Program-made: the position numbers and the translations under genes
In this document: positions 1 to 8,094 of the stretch, one piece after another
Layout: the number at the start of each line of letters is the position of its first letter
Numbering within the stretch: position 1 is the stretch's first letter
Notes under the pieces: model-generated
Seen by the model: the letters and a program-made list of their open reading frames with translations, nothing else
The model's database searches: none
Told to the model about the DNA's origin: nothing
Assembly: GCA_050291465.1 (NCBI GenBank)
Contig: JBNKJV010000014.1
Coordinates: 1 to 64,000 of the forward strand
Reading direction: 5' to 3'
DNA from: CBFDBF01 sp050291465
GTDB lineage: Bacteria; Pseudomonadota; Gammaproteobacteria; Chromatiales; Chromatiaceae
Length of the DNA stretch: 64,000 nt

Positions 1-495
1 GGTAGGGGATATTACCTTTATTCGGGTTGGCAGGCGGTGGAGCTACCTGAGCGTGGTCATGGATCTTTACAGCCGGGAGATTATCGGCTGGGCATTTGAT
101 AAAAACAGATCGGCCGAACTGGTGCGAGAATCCCTTCTAATGGCAGTGCAGGGTAACCCGGTTGAGGATGGCCTGATATTCCATTCGGACCAGGGTTCGG
201 AGTACGCGTCACGGATTTACATGGAGGCGCTGGCGGAAAGGGGCATCCGGATCAGTATGAGCCGAAAAGGGCACTGCTGGGACAATGCGCATATGGAATC
301 ATTCTTTCAGAGCCTGAAGACGGAGATGGTATATTTTAACCACTTCAGGACGCTGGAAGAGGCAACCGCATATATTATGGACTACATTCATTTCTATAAT
401 TATGAGCGACTGCATTCCGGGATTGGCTATGATTTTCCTGCCAGATACCAAAGGATGGCGGCATAATGGGTGTCAATTTTATTGGGGTAAGGTCA
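1..495 (+). mobile_element. 3' part of an IS3-family insertion sequence
   Basis: The window starts inside an IS3-type element. The transposase frame ends at 466 and is followed by a short tail ending in GGGGTAAGGTCA near 495. Read on the other strand the tail begins TGACCTTACCCC, which fits the 5'-TG...CA-3' ends of IS3 elements. The right boundary is an inference, because the left end and any target duplication lie outside the window. The element abuts an attC-like sequence, so it probably inserted into a cassette junction. Confidence 0.7.
2..466 (+). CDS. IS3-family transposase OrfB (DDE integrase core), 5' end missing
   Basis: Catalyses DNA cutting and joining for IS3-type transposition. 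The frame is open from base 2 and reads through GDITFI, MDLYSREIIGWA, FHSDQGSEY and WDNAHMESFFQSLKTE. These supply the three acidic catalytic residues: the D of GDI, the D of SDQG and the E of MESFF. A GTG at 53 would give 137 residues, but homology clearly continues upstream to base 2, so this is the C-terminal half of a normal OrfB and not a short gene. The stop codon is at 464-466. No frameshift is seen in the visible part. Confidence 0.93.
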   Translation, partial: VGDITFIRVGRRWSYLSVVMDLYSREIIGWAFDKNRSAELVRESLLMAVQGNPVEDGLIFHSDQGSEYASRIYMEALAERGIRISMSRKGHCWDNAHMESFFQSLKTEMVYFNHFRTLEEATAYIMDYIHFYNYERLHSGIGYDFPARYQRMAA

Positions 496-499
496 GCTC

Positions 500-561
500 C
501 GGTCCTGCGGCACTGCGCGGGACCTCGGCTTCGCATCGGTCCCTTGCCGTAAACGTTAGGG
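500..561 (+). repeat. attC-like site, left part lost to the IS
   Basis: A GC-rich imperfect palindromic stretch ends in GTTAGGG at 555-561, which resembles the R' core box GTTRRRY. The next start codon follows 12 bases later, as in integron cassettes. The matching R'' box would lie under the IS end and is not visible. Confidence 0.45.
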
Positions 562-573
562 CAAGCAAGGAAA

Positions 574-927
574 ATGAACGTAAGAGACTTAGTTTATGTC
601 TTGTTGTTTATTGCACTTCCGTGTTTTGCACATCAAGACCCACCAGAATCATTCGAGCTGAACGAAATTACATTTGTTGGCTCGATGAAAGTGGCTTCGG
701 GTGAATGGGTGGCATATATCCGTGCAGCTGATGGCGAAGTGCTAAAAGCGCGAGTTGGAGTTTGGATATCTCCGGGAACAAGTCAGATTGTTAAAATCGC
801 AGAAAATAGGATATACATTAAAGTAATTACATCTGGAGAAAGTGAGGAACCACAACACAAAATCGTAATTATGGAACTAAACAGTAAACATGGAAGTGAA
901 AGTGGTACACAAAGCAATCAGCCCTAA
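574..927 (+). CDS. PilP-like secreted small protein
   Basis: A 117-residue protein with a signal peptide (hydrophobic VYVLLFIALPCFA, cleavage likely before HQDPP). The mature part, PESFELNEITFVG then WVAYIRAADGEVLKARVG then IVKIAENRIYIKVI, follows the beta-rich core of PilP, the inner-membrane lipoprotein of type IV pilus assembly, but without the usual lipobox Cys and N-terminal region. It stands alone between two attC-like sites and not in a pil operon. A true pilus role is uncertain. It may be a captured single-domain relative. The stop codon lies within the following attC-like R'' box. Confidence 0.6.
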   Translation: MNVRDLVYVLLFIALPCFAHQDPPESFELNEITFVGSMKVASGEWVAYIRAADGEVLKARVGVWISPGTSQIVKIAENRIYIKVITSGESEEPQHKIVIMELNSKHGSESGTQSNQP

Positions 928-1009
928 CTCGGCGCTCCAGGGCAATCCGGCACCGCGCTGATTATTTCATCGCTTTGCGGCAGCGGTAGACTAAGCAGGG
1001 TCGTTAGGT
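921..1009 (+). repeat. attC-like recombination site
   Basis: R''-like GCCCTAAC (921-928) contains the stop codon of the preceding gene. R'-like GTTAGGT (1003-1009) matches GTTRRRY exactly and the next ATG follows at 1020. The boxes are complementary (CCTAAC/GTTAGG) and about 75 bases apart. The inner L boxes are poorly conserved. Confidence 0.55.
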
Positions 1010-1019
1010 GTACAGATGA

Positions 1020-1442
1020 ATGAACACTGAGTTCATAAAAAGAATATTGCTAGCTAGTTCAGCGTGGATAACTTGGGGTATTTTATTTGCGCTATTTACT
1101 GCTGGTGTAAAGAATGATGATGGAAGAGGTAATGGAATGGGTTGGATAGCCGTAGCAGAATTATTAATAAATACGAGTTTGTTGGTATCATTAGTCGTAT
1201 CAGTAGTACTAATAGTAAAGCTAAAATCACAAGCCAATACATCACCGCTAACACCTAATACAGGTACTTGGCCTTTTCTTGTAAATTATTCATTCATTAT
1301 ATATTACATGTATTTTATCTATAGCAATGGAGTCACATTAGAGCTTTTTGCATATTATTGTTTACCAATTCTATTGCCTCAAACCATATTGTTAATAATT
1401 TATCTTGCATTACAGAAAAAATACTTATCTGCTCATGCTTAA
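1020..1442 (+). CDS. Small integral membrane protein, unknown
   Basis: A 140-residue protein with four hydrophobic segments at about residues 10-30, 43-68, 84-103 and 107-131. No family is recognised. Base composition is clearly AT-rich relative to the core genes later in the window, which fits recent acquisition. It is flanked on both sides by attC-like sites and its TAA is inside the downstream R'' box. The function is unknown. Confidence 0.7.
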   Translation: MNTEFIKRILLASSAWITWGILFALFTAGVKNDDGRGNGMGWIAVAELLINTSLLVSLVVSVVLIVKLKSQANTSPLTPNTGTWPFLVNYSFIIYYMYFIYSNGVTLELFAYYCLPILLPQTILLIIYLALQKKYLSAHA

Positions 1443-1536
1443 CGTATTTTATAAATACACACCTAAAAAGGAAAATTAGTTCAGACGAGCTACGTCGCTA
1501 TGCTCCTCAACCTTCCGGTTGTTTTCGGCGTTAGCT
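1437..1536 (+). repeat. attC-like recombination site
   Basis: GCTTAAC (1437-1443) is an exact RYYYAAC R'' box and carries the stop codon of the preceding gene. GTTAGCT at 1530-1536 is the R'-like end. The interior holds the GC-rich arms typical of attC. The next start codon is 75 bases downstream, longer than usual. Confidence 0.5.
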
Positions 1537-1611
1537 CGATTAGCTTACTTCCGGTGTTATTTGATTGTACTGTTAAGAACTGAACAATGAAAGATCGTGG
1601 AAATAACCGCA

Positions 1612-2598
1612 ATGCAAAAACGATTGCTGGGCAATACTGAACGAAAATTAGCGGCGATAGGCCTAGGCTGCATGGGGCTTTCGGAGTTCTATGGCCCACC
1701 CATGGAACGGAAAGCTGCGATCAGCCTGCTACACGAAGCGATAGAATTGGGCGTCGAGCACTTTGATACAGCAGAAATGTATGGAGTAGGCGGTGCTAAT
1801 GAAAAACTACTTGGCGAAGCTTTAGCGGATCGCCGCGACCGCGTATTCATCGCCACAAAATTCGGACCGACACGGGATTTCGAAACCGGCGAGTTCACGG
1901 GACTTGATGGTTCGCCTGAAAACTGCCGGCGTGCTGTGGAAGGTTCACTACGGCGTCTACGTACCGACGTTATTGATTTGTATTACCTGCATCGTGTCGA
2001 TTCGGCTACACCGATTGAGGAAACAGTGGCTGCGATGGCTGAGCTGGTAGTAGAAGGCAAGGTGCGCGCCATTGGTTTATCCGAGGCATCAGGAGCTACG
2101 ATCCGCCGAGCAGCGAAAATTCACCCGATTGCGGCGGTCCAATCAGAGTACTCGATTTTCAGCCGGGATATCGAGGTCAGTGTCATTCCCGCCTGCATTG
2201 AGGTTGGCGCATCGCTGGTGGCGTACTCACCACTCGGCAGAGGCATGCTGACGGGACGATTTACGACGGAAACGCTGGGTGAAGGCGACTGGCGGTTGAC
2301 AACCCCTCGGTATCAAGGCGATGCCTTTGCCGCCAACGTGGCGCTGGTTGACGAGATTGAAGCGGCATCCTCAGCCAGGTCATGCACGCCGGCACAGGTT
2401 GCTCTCGCCTGGGTCATCGGTCGTGGAGAACACGTATTGGCCATTACGGGAACGACGAAACTGGAAAACCTCAGATCGAATCTCGGCGCCTACAATGTAG
2501 TGTTGTCTGATGATGAAAGGGCAACGCTGGATGCTTTAGCAGATCGCGTCATGGGCGATCGCTACGATAAATGGGGCATGGCAGGCATAAACGGCTGA
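1612..2598 (+). CDS. Aldo/keto reductase
   Basis: A 328-residue NADP(H)-dependent aldo/keto reductase, probably cytoplasmic, that reduces aldehydes or ketones. The N-terminus MQKRLLGN...IGLGCMGLSEFYGP is typical of the AKR13/YajO-like group. The catalytic tetrad is visible as D and Y of FDTAEMYG, K of ATKFG and H of YYLHRVD. A GTG at 1597 is in frame, but ATG 1612 matches the family start. It is GC-richer than the neighbouring cassettes and lies between attC-like sequences, so it may be a large cassette. The physiological substrate cannot be told. Confidence 0.92.
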   Translation: MQKRLLGNTERKLAAIGLGCMGLSEFYGPPMERKAAISLLHEAIELGVEHFDTAEMYGVGGANEKLLGEALADRRDRVFIATKFGPTRDFETGEFTGLDGSPENCRRAVEGSLRRLRTDVIDLYYLHRVDSATPIEETVAAMAELVVEGKVRAIGLSEASGATIRRAAKIHPIAAVQSEYSIFSRDIEVSVIPACIEVGASLVAYSPLGRGMLTGRFTTETLGEGDWRLTTPRYQGDAFAANVALVDEIEAASSARSCTPAQVALAWVIGRGEHVLAITGTTKLENLRSNLGAYNVVLSDDERATLDALADRVMGDRYDKWGMAGING

Positions 2599-2717
2599 AT
2601 CGAACCCTGGTATCGGCTAACAACGGAGACGAGCAGGACCTCGTAATGAGCTGCGTGCTTTACTTTGCCATTTACCTTAACCATTATATGTTGTTTGTTC
2701 ACTATTAAGAGAAAATT

Positions 2718-3053
2718 ATGAATAGAATCATTTTAGTTATAGCTCTTTGTACACTATCCATTGCAGCCCAGGCGTTGGAGTTATCACAAGAGGCAATACA
2801 AGGTCGATGGTTGATCGTAAAAATGGGGGATATGGACACAAAGGAACTAGGGCTTGGAGAGGATATTTGGGAATTTAGAGAAAATCTATGGATTGTTAGT
2901 TCAAGTGGTGTCGCAATGAAGCCGGAGATATTTAGAATAAAAGGTAACGAAATAGTCTTAGGTTCGCATAGCATCAAGGTAACCGACTTTTCGGAGGGAA
3001 AGATGGTAACTGATTCAATGGGTGTTGTTCAGGAGCTAGAAAAGATGAAGTAG
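2718..3053 (+). CDS. Small exported protein, unknown
   Basis: A 111-residue protein with a signal peptide (IILVIALCTLSIAAQA, cleavage near AQA-LELS). The mature part (IQGRWLIVKMGDMD..., WEFRENLWIVSSSGV) resembles lipocalin-like 'quantify deviation from standard' small beta proteins, but no family can be assigned. Start ATG 2718 follows the AT-rich leader TTAAGAGAAAATT. An attC-like site begins three bases after the stop. Confidence 0.65.
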   Translation: MNRIILVIALCTLSIAAQALELSQEAIQGRWLIVKMGDMDTKELGLGEDIWEFRENLWIVSSSGVAMKPEIFRIKGNEIVLGSHSIKVTDFSEGKMVTDSMGVVQELEKMK

Positions 3054-3056
3054 AAA

Positions 3057-3123
3057 CATAACAAGCGCTTCCAGCAGACGTCAGCGCTATAGCGTCTCCC
3101 TGGCTGAAGCGTAATCATTAGCG
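3057..3123 (+). repeat. attC-like recombination site (best palindrome)
   Basis: Starts CATAACAAGCGCTTC and ends GCTGAAGCGTAATCATTAGCG. The arms CGCTTC-CAGC...AGACG and CGTCT...GCTG-AAGCG are complementary with a few unpaired bases, as in attC and VCR-type sites. R' reads ATTAGCG instead of GTTRRRY. ATG 3132 follows eight bases later. Length is 67 bases. Confidence 0.65.
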
Positions 3124-3131
3124 AGCAAAAA

Positions 3132-3569
3132 ATGGAATCTAGAGAAATACATTGGAAGCGTATTGCCCTGGCCATTACTGTCGGGTCTTTGGTAAGTGCG
3201 ATTGTACTCGGAGTTCTACATTCTTGGTCCGGCTATCCCGTAGGTAGGTTTTTTACCAGCTTTGAAGATTTTCCAGCTCTTGCTCTGATATATCTTCTGT
3301 TTGTGTTATTAACAGCTGTTCTTGCCGGGGTGCCGGCGATTATTATCCTCGACCGGTTACGCATACTCAAAGGGTCTTTAATTGTTGTTACGGGCACAAT
3401 ATTGGGCGCCGGATGGTCAATTCCATTATTCGGCCAGCAGCCACCGCCATATATCGAAGTTTTGTTCTTCGCCTTTGGCGGGTTTTTGGTATCCTCCATT
3501 TTTTGGTTAGTCTATGCAGGCGTGGATAAGACCGCTCCAGCCGACGCTCGCATCGCTTCCGACGGCTGA
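3132..3569 (+). CDS. Four-helix membrane protein, unknown
   Basis: A 145-residue integral membrane protein with hydrophobic spans at about residues 10-30, 47-72, 80-100 and 108-133. No family is recognised. It begins directly after an attC-like site. No attC is visible between it and the next two membrane-protein genes, so the three may travel together. Confidence 0.7.
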   Translation: MESREIHWKRIALAITVGSLVSAIVLGVLHSWSGYPVGRFFTSFEDFPALALIYLLFVLLTAVLAGVPAIIILDRLRILKGSLIVVTGTILGAGWSIPLFGQQPPPYIEVLFFAFGGFLVSSIFWLVYAGVDKTAPADARIASDG

Positions 3570-3611
3570 AAGGCAAAGTCGGGCCAGAGAACAACGATAG
3601 GAGTAAACAAG

Positions 3612-4028
3612 ATGATGAAGAGACTCATACTTGCTGGTGGTGCAATATTCCTGGCGTGGTCTGTGCTGGACTTTTTTATTCATGGATTGATGCTCGGGTC
3701 CACATATGAGGCGACTGCTTCTTTATGGCGCCCTATGGACGAGATGAAGATGGGGCTGATGTATGTCGTTGGTGCAGTAAGCGCTGCAGCATTCGTAGTA
3801 CTCTATGCTGCAGTGGTGAATCCCAAGTCAATGGCTGCGGGACTGAAATACGGACTTCTATTCGGTATTGCAACTGGGGTTCCAATGGGATTCGGAACAT
3901 ACTGCGTTATGCCGGTTCCTATTCATCTTGCATTGGTTTGGTTCGGAGGCAGCCTTGTTGAGACTGTCGTCGGGGGAGCTATCGCGGGGGCTATCATCAA
4001 GCCTTCAGATACCGTAAGAGACGAGTAA
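3612..4028 (+). CDS. Four-helix membrane protein, unknown
   Basis: A 138-residue protein with hydrophobic segments at about 5-25, 45-68, 76-95 and 103-130. Small residues (GLLFGIATGVPMG, GGAIAGAII) pack the last helices. The start is preceded by GATAGGAG, a good ribosome site. The stop codon is ten bases before the next gene, which is also a membrane protein, so co-expression is likely. Family not recognised. Confidence 0.7.
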   Translation: MMKRLILAGGAIFLAWSVLDFFIHGLMLGSTYEATASLWRPMDEMKMGLMYVVGAVSAAAFVVLYAAVVNPKSMAAGLKYGLLFGIATGVPMGFGTYCVMPVPIHLALVWFGGSLVETVVGGAIAGAIIKPSDTVRDE

Positions 4029-4037
4029 CGGTGATCC

Positions 4038-4409
4038 ATGATTAAGCCCGTTTTGTTGTTACGAATGAGCTATTGGATAGCGGCAATTGCGGACTTCGGT
4101 GTCGCAATATTGGTGTGGATGCCTGAAAGGATGGGAGTAACACAAATTGTGTATCCTATGGGCCTCGCGTCTGTAGTAATCTTCTCTTGGGCTGTGCTTT
4201 TAATAGTGGCCGATAGAAAACCATTGGAGAGGAGATGGATACTTATTCCCACTATACTTGTTGTTGCATTGATAGCTTTCGTAAGAACTGCGTTTTCACT
4301 AGATGGAACTATAGAATTAAGTATCACTATCCCTCTTTTTGCAATTGCACTTATTGTCTTTATGACTTACAGCTACTATTGCGGCAGTAAATATGAAACA
4401 AGTAAATAG
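4038..4409 (+). CDS. Four-helix membrane protein, unknown
   Basis: A 123-residue protein with four predicted spans (about 8-28, 35-56, 66-86, 93-113) and a short charged tail. It follows the previous membrane-protein gene after ten bases and ends a three-gene set of small membrane proteins (3132-4409). No recognised family and no catalytic motif. Confidence 0.65.
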   Translation: MIKPVLLLRMSYWIAAIADFGVAILVWMPERMGVTQIVYPMGLASVVIFSWAVLLIVADRKPLERRWILIPTILVVALIAFVRTAFSLDGTIELSITIPLFAIALIVFMTYSYYCGSKYETSK

Positions 4410-4493
4410 CTTAAATTAGGCGCATATAGCAAACGCTTATAGTCGGAAAATCCTGTATTGTATAACGTGGAGAAATATAATTAAGGAAAACTT

Positions 4494-4919
4494 ATGCAAC
4501 AACACAGAATGTTTAAGCTGGTAAGAGAACCGTTGGAAGAAGTGCCTGGCCTCGAAAAATGGTCACTCAAACAACTGCCAAATCCAGATGATCCAGACTC
4601 AACAGAGATATCACCAATAAAGATTGCTGTAGCATGGAAAACATTCGGAGAGATTCAGCTGGGAGATATTACTTTAGGGGTAACCCAAGAACATCGGTTT
4701 GGTCAACCACCACAACATGTATGCTTCTCGCTACAAATGGGGAAGGTATTTAGTAATGCAATCTTATACGGTACGAAAAATGACAGAATGGCCGTTTTGG
4801 TCGGAGAGATAGGTGATGATGATGGAAAAATGTACGAATTGCCTTCTCAGGACGGAGAGCCACAAGCTGTAATCGCATGGTTGGAAAATCTGGCTGAAAA
4901 TACCTACTGGGGGGATTAA
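4494..4919 (+). CDS. Soluble protein, unknown
   Basis: A 141-residue protein without signal peptide or membrane segment, acidic towards the end. The leader ATTAAGGAAAACTT gives a plausible ribosome site before ATG 4494. I do not recognise the family. The bases after the stop (ATTAACAAATTACG) vaguely resemble an R'' box but no partner R' could be placed. Confidence 0.6.
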   Translation: MQQHRMFKLVREPLEEVPGLEKWSLKQLPNPDDPDSTEISPIKIAVAWKTFGEIQLGDITLGVTQEHRFGQPPQHVCFSLQMGKVFSNAILYGTKNDRMAVLVGEIGDDDGKMYELPSQDGEPQAVIAWLENLAENTYWGD

Positions 4920-5062
4920 CAAATTACGTAATTTCGCAATGCGCGGATGCAAAGAGAGTCTTAAAGCTTTGCAGGATAAATGGACCGGCCCCACAGCTTC
5001 ACGTCAGGCATTAAGGATGTTCGGCTATCGCAACAATTTGAATAACAAAAAAGGGAAACGTT

Positions 5063-5539
5063 ATGGAATCGTCTCAAACACCACCCGCCACACACGAAAC
5101 TTACCGTATGGCCTGGACTGCTTATATTCGACCGCTAGTGGTTTTCGCTATCATTTTATCTATCGGAGTTGCAGTTACTGTTAATGGATATTCAACAGTA
5201 GGAATAATTCTTTGTGTTTTTGCAGTAGGGTTGCTGGTTATCCAGATTCTTTCGATTCGTAGTGTGCGTCTTTATACCAATGATGAAGGCGTTTGGGTCT
5301 ATAGCGGAATATTGCCGTGGTCCAAAGGATTCAGTGGCGTCAAATGGCGAGACCTGGAGGATGCAGTCTATTTCACGGGTTTCTGGAGCTGGGCGCTTAA
5401 GTCATACACTGTGCGTGTCGGGCATCGCTTTACGAAGTCAAGCGAGATTGTGTTGCCTCATATAGCACGGGGTAATTTGGCCGTTGAGCATATTAATAGG
5501 TTTCACAATCGGTTTTTAGCTGGTGAATCGCAAGCCTAG
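5063..5539 (+). CDS. Membrane protein with PH-like C-terminal domain
   Basis: A 158-residue protein. After a short polar N-terminus there are two membrane helices (about residues 24-43 and 47-66). A domain with SVRLYTNDEGVWVYSGI, GVKWRDLEDAVYF and YTVRVGHRFTKSS follows, which has the strand pattern of bacterial PH-type (bPH) domains. The role is unknown; such proteins are anchored with the beta domain on the cytoplasmic side. Flanked downstream by a possible attC. Confidence 0.65.
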   Translation: MESSQTPPATHETYRMAWTAYIRPLVVFAIILSIGVAVTVNGYSTVGIILCVFAVGLLVIQILSIRSVRLYTNDEGVWVYSGILPWSKGFSGVKWRDLEDAVYFTGFWSWALKSYTVRVGHRFTKSSEIVLPHIARGNLAVEHINRFHNRFLAGESQA

Positions 5540-5564
5540 AAATCATATCAAGATCATTCGCTAT

Positions 5565-5619
5565 CGTTAACAGGGTCGCTCTGCGTCGCTACGCGCTCCA
5601 TAGGTTAAGCATGTTGGGC
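5565..5619 (+). repeat. Possible attC-like site
   Basis: GTTAAC at 5566-5571 and an exact GTTRRRY box GTTGGGC at 5613-5619 enclose a GC-rich interior (GTCGCTCTGCGTCGCTACGCG). ATG 5638 follows. It is weaker than the sites at 921, 3057 and 9640 because the arms pair poorly. Confidence 0.35.
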
Positions 5620-5637
5620 CTCTAAAGAGGTGGCAGA

Positions 5638-6075
5638 ATGATCAAATCAACGGAACCAGATGACTTGGAAAGTAATAGCGTTATGGCTTCGTCCGTTTCA
5701 AGTAAATCGGGTCAATACGTATCTGTTGTTATTGTTACTTTATACGTTGTTCACATTGCGATATTAGCTTACTTTGCAAATAGTTATTTTGAGCAGATCA
5801 GAATAGGGGCAATCAATATTGGCGGTCCACTGCTAGGGCAAATTTCCGATATCGTTATGTTGGCGGGTGTTATCTTACTCATTTTTAAGCGTTATGGCTC
5901 AAATACATTTCTTCTGGCGAGTGCCGGTTCGTTGTTTGCAGGCTTGCTTGTTATGAATCAAAGATTACCATTTCATATTGGTTCATTTGTTCTGCTTACT
6001 TATGGTTTTGGTTTTGCACTATCGATATTTGCATGGTGGTTTACTATCCGCCTAAATCGAAGAGGGGGCGTTTAG
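5638..6075 (+). CDS. Membrane protein, unknown
   Basis: A 145-residue protein with a polar 27-residue N-terminus and four spans (about 29-48, 62-84, 90-106, 115-137). The ribosome site AGAGGTGGCAG precedes ATG 5638. It resembles the small multispan proteins of the DoxX/DUF4405-like size class, but no family is assigned. Confidence 0.65.
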   Translation: MIKSTEPDDLESNSVMASSVSSKSGQYVSVVIVTLYVVHIAILAYFANSYFEQIRIGAINIGGPLLGQISDIVMLAGVILLIFKRYGSNTFLLASAGSLFAGLLVMNQRLPFHIGSFVLLTYGFGFALSIFAWWFTIRLNRRGGV

Positions 6076-6175
6076 GTGGGCTTATAGCGAAACAAAGCAA
6101 TTGGTTATAATGAATGCTCATTATCGATCATTCCATTGAGACCAGCCGTTCTATGCACAAAGAGTAAAAATATAT

Positions 6176-6592
6176 ATGAAGAAAATCTTTATCATAATTG
6201 GTTTGACATTGTTGCTGTCGGGTAATTCCTGGTCTAAAGATGTAAATGCAGTCGAAGTTAAAGTATTGGCTAAATCGAGCTCAAGCTGGGACGGGATGGT
6301 TTTACCAGACTATCCGAAAGGCCGTCCAGAGATAACAATTCTGCGAATTGTAATACCGCCCGGGGTGCAATTGCCGCTGCATAAGCATCCGGTTATAAAT
6401 GCGGGTGTAATGTTGGGCGGAGAGCTAACGGTAGTGACAGAGGAGGGCGAAACATTACTTCTCAAAGAAGGAGATTCAATCGTAGAGGTTGTAAATAAAT
6501 GGCATTACGGGAAGAATAATGGTAACAAACCGGCAGTTATTATAGTTTTCTATGCCGGCGAGTCAGGCGGGTTGATAACCGTTAAAGAATAG
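6176..6592 (+). CDS. Exported cupin-domain protein
   Basis: A 138-residue single-domain cupin with a signal peptide (IFIIIGLTLLLSGNSWS, cleavage near SWS-KDVN). The metal-binding cupin motif 1 is visible as PLHKHPVINAGVMLGGELTV (two His), and motif 2 as GDSIVEVVNKWHYGKNNG with His. Substrate and metal are unknown, but periplasmic location is likely. AT-rich composition. Confidence 0.85.
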   Translation: MKKIFIIIGLTLLLSGNSWSKDVNAVEVKVLAKSSSSWDGMVLPDYPKGRPEITILRIVIPPGVQLPLHKHPVINAGVMLGGELTVVTEEGETLLLKEGDSIVEVVNKWHYGKNNGNKPAVIIVFYAGESGGLITVKE

Positions 6593-6710
6593 GGCACGTC
6601 ACGAAACAATCCGCTGCAACGGATCCGCAAAAGCATGGCGCTCTCTTCGCCCACATTTTGCCATGCATTTGTAGCCCGGGGGAGCTTCGCGCTATGGGTA
6701 AACTGTGATT

Positions 6711-6995
6711 ATGGTATATCTGATACTAACGATATTGGCGGTACTAATTATCATGCCTATATTTTTACCCTGGGGCAAAAAACTGCTTATCTACTGCATC
6801 ACCGTGTGGTTTGCACTGTGGTTGTTATTTTTCTACCAGATGGGAAGAGAAAACAGCCCAACTTATGATGCCGGTATTTTTAGCGATTCCATGGGTATCA
6901 TTCTATGCATTGTTCTTTTTATTATGGTTATATCTGTTCGCGGCTTATTCCGACTTATTCGGCGAATAATCAGTGAAAAACACAATCGCACATAA
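6711..6995 (+). CDS. Small membrane protein, unknown
   Basis: About 94 residues with three hydrophobic stretches (VYLILTILAVLIIMPIFL, YCITVWFALWLLFFY, IILCIVLFIMVISV) and a basic C-terminus. An in-frame GTG at 6705 is an alternative start. The stop codon leads into a short attC-like sequence. Confidence 0.6.
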   Translation: MVYLILTILAVLIIMPIFLPWGKKLLIYCITVWFALWLLFFYQMGRENSPTYDAGIFSDSMGIILCIVLFIMVISVRGLFRLIRRIISEKHNRT

Positions 6996-7031
6996 TAACC
7001 GGGTCAAGTTCGGTCGCCGGGGAGGTTAGGC
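6993..7031 (+). repeat. Possible short attC-like site
   Basis: Begins at the stop codon (TAATAACCGGG) and ends with the exact R' box GTTAGGC at 7025-7031, five bases before the next ATG. AACC and GGTT pair. At about 39 bases it is shorter than normal attC, so it may be degenerate. Confidence 0.35.
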
Positions 7032-7035
7032 TGCA

Positions 7036-7794
7036 ATGAGATGGAAACAGCTTTTCATCGTACTCTTGGCGCTGCTTCTGTCCGCATGCGATCGTGGCGA
7101 AGGTTCCGGATTTACACCCCCTGTGGATACGCTGGCAAAGACGGTGCCGATCGAAGTGGGCGCACGCCGGTTCTATCTGCCGGTGGTGGCGGTCACATGG
7201 GCCGGACAGTCAAATGTCTCGCTTCGCTGTCCGGGCAAAGACTCACCATGGTTGTGTGCCGTGCCACTGGAGACACTTGTGGCGGACTCCGGAATTAATG
7301 GGAAGCCTGTCTCGGCAATATACGTCGAGGTTACGCTTGATGACTATCGTTCTTATTACAATAAGAGGCTAGAAAAATATTTCAACATTCCGCAACTCTG
7401 TGGAATGCTGCAGCGGCAATGGGCGCGCCAGCAATGCACCGGACCTTCGTTGTTCAGGGACTCCCTTCGGAAGTTTTCCGTAATCCACGTTGATGCGCTC
7501 GCGACGTCCCACACTATGTCCATTGGGAATCAAAAGGAGTCGGTGTTTCAAGTGGTGCGAAATATGCAGTTTGAAGACGATGAGCCCATTATTGATTGCT
7601 CACCCGATGGTCAGGGACTATGCGCCGCGGCAATGCGTATCTCAGATGAAGTGCTTGTTGTATGGATCGTCGCGAGTGCTGATGTTCATTCCATCCCGAG
7701 GCAAGCTGCGGCGATCAGGGCCTTTTTGAATTACGCTGCGGGGCGGGAGGAGGATTACAAGGAACTTAAGGCAACCCTCTCCCACGCAAATTAG
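7036..7794 (+). CDS. Predicted lipoprotein, unknown
   Basis: A 252-residue protein with a lipoprotein signal (LFIVLLALLLSAC, lipobox LSAC, Cys19). The remainder is soluble, with paired cysteines (RCPGKDSPWLCAVP, IDCSPDGQGLC) that could form disulfides in the periplasm. The family is not recognised. Start ATG 7036 directly follows a GTTAGGC box. Confidence 0.7.
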   Translation: MRWKQLFIVLLALLLSACDRGEGSGFTPPVDTLAKTVPIEVGARRFYLPVVAVTWAGQSNVSLRCPGKDSPWLCAVPLETLVADSGINGKPVSAIYVEVTLDDYRSYYNKRLEKYFNIPQLCGMLQRQWARQQCTGPSLFRDSLRKFSVIHVDALATSHTMSIGNQKESVFQVVRNMQFEDDEPIIDCSPDGQGLCAAAMRISDEVLVVWIVASADVHSIPRQAAAIRAFLNYAAGREEDYKELKATLSHAN

Positions 7795-7838
7795 TCACTC
7801 CTTGTTTAAGATATACAGGTGGCATAAGCGCGATCTAC

Positions 7839-8066
7839 GGAGACTCTCTAGTTAAAGCTAATGATAGAGAGATAGGTTTATCTGGGGATTGCGCATATCC
7901 AAAACTATTAAGTGAGGATGTATTGTCGCCGGCTGTTCGGCCGTCGATATTGAAGAAAGTTAAAAGATCTCCATATATTGCATCAGACAAAACCTGGTGG
8001 GTGATCTCTTGCTGGGTCAATCCGATATCAGGTAAGGCCATGGCCATCAATTGCGCGCTAAATTAG
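7839..8066 (+). pseudogene. Open frame without a start codon (gene remnant)
   Basis: An uninterrupted frame of about 75 codons ends at TAG 8064-8066 and encodes a plausible basic polypeptide (GLSGDCAYPKLLSE, YIASDKTWWVISCWVN). It has no ATG, GTG or TTG in its 5' part and runs back towards the end of the preceding gene. It is likely the 3' remnant of a gene or a cassette that lost its start. No family recognised. Confidence 0.35.
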
Positions 8067-8094
8067 TACTTTACCTCAGACTTTGGAGCTGCAA

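Noticed and set aside
2615..2717. A possible attC after the aldo/keto reductase gene (GGCTAACAACGGAGACGAG)
   Set aside because: An R''-like box is visible but no GTTRRRY partner or pairing arm could be found.
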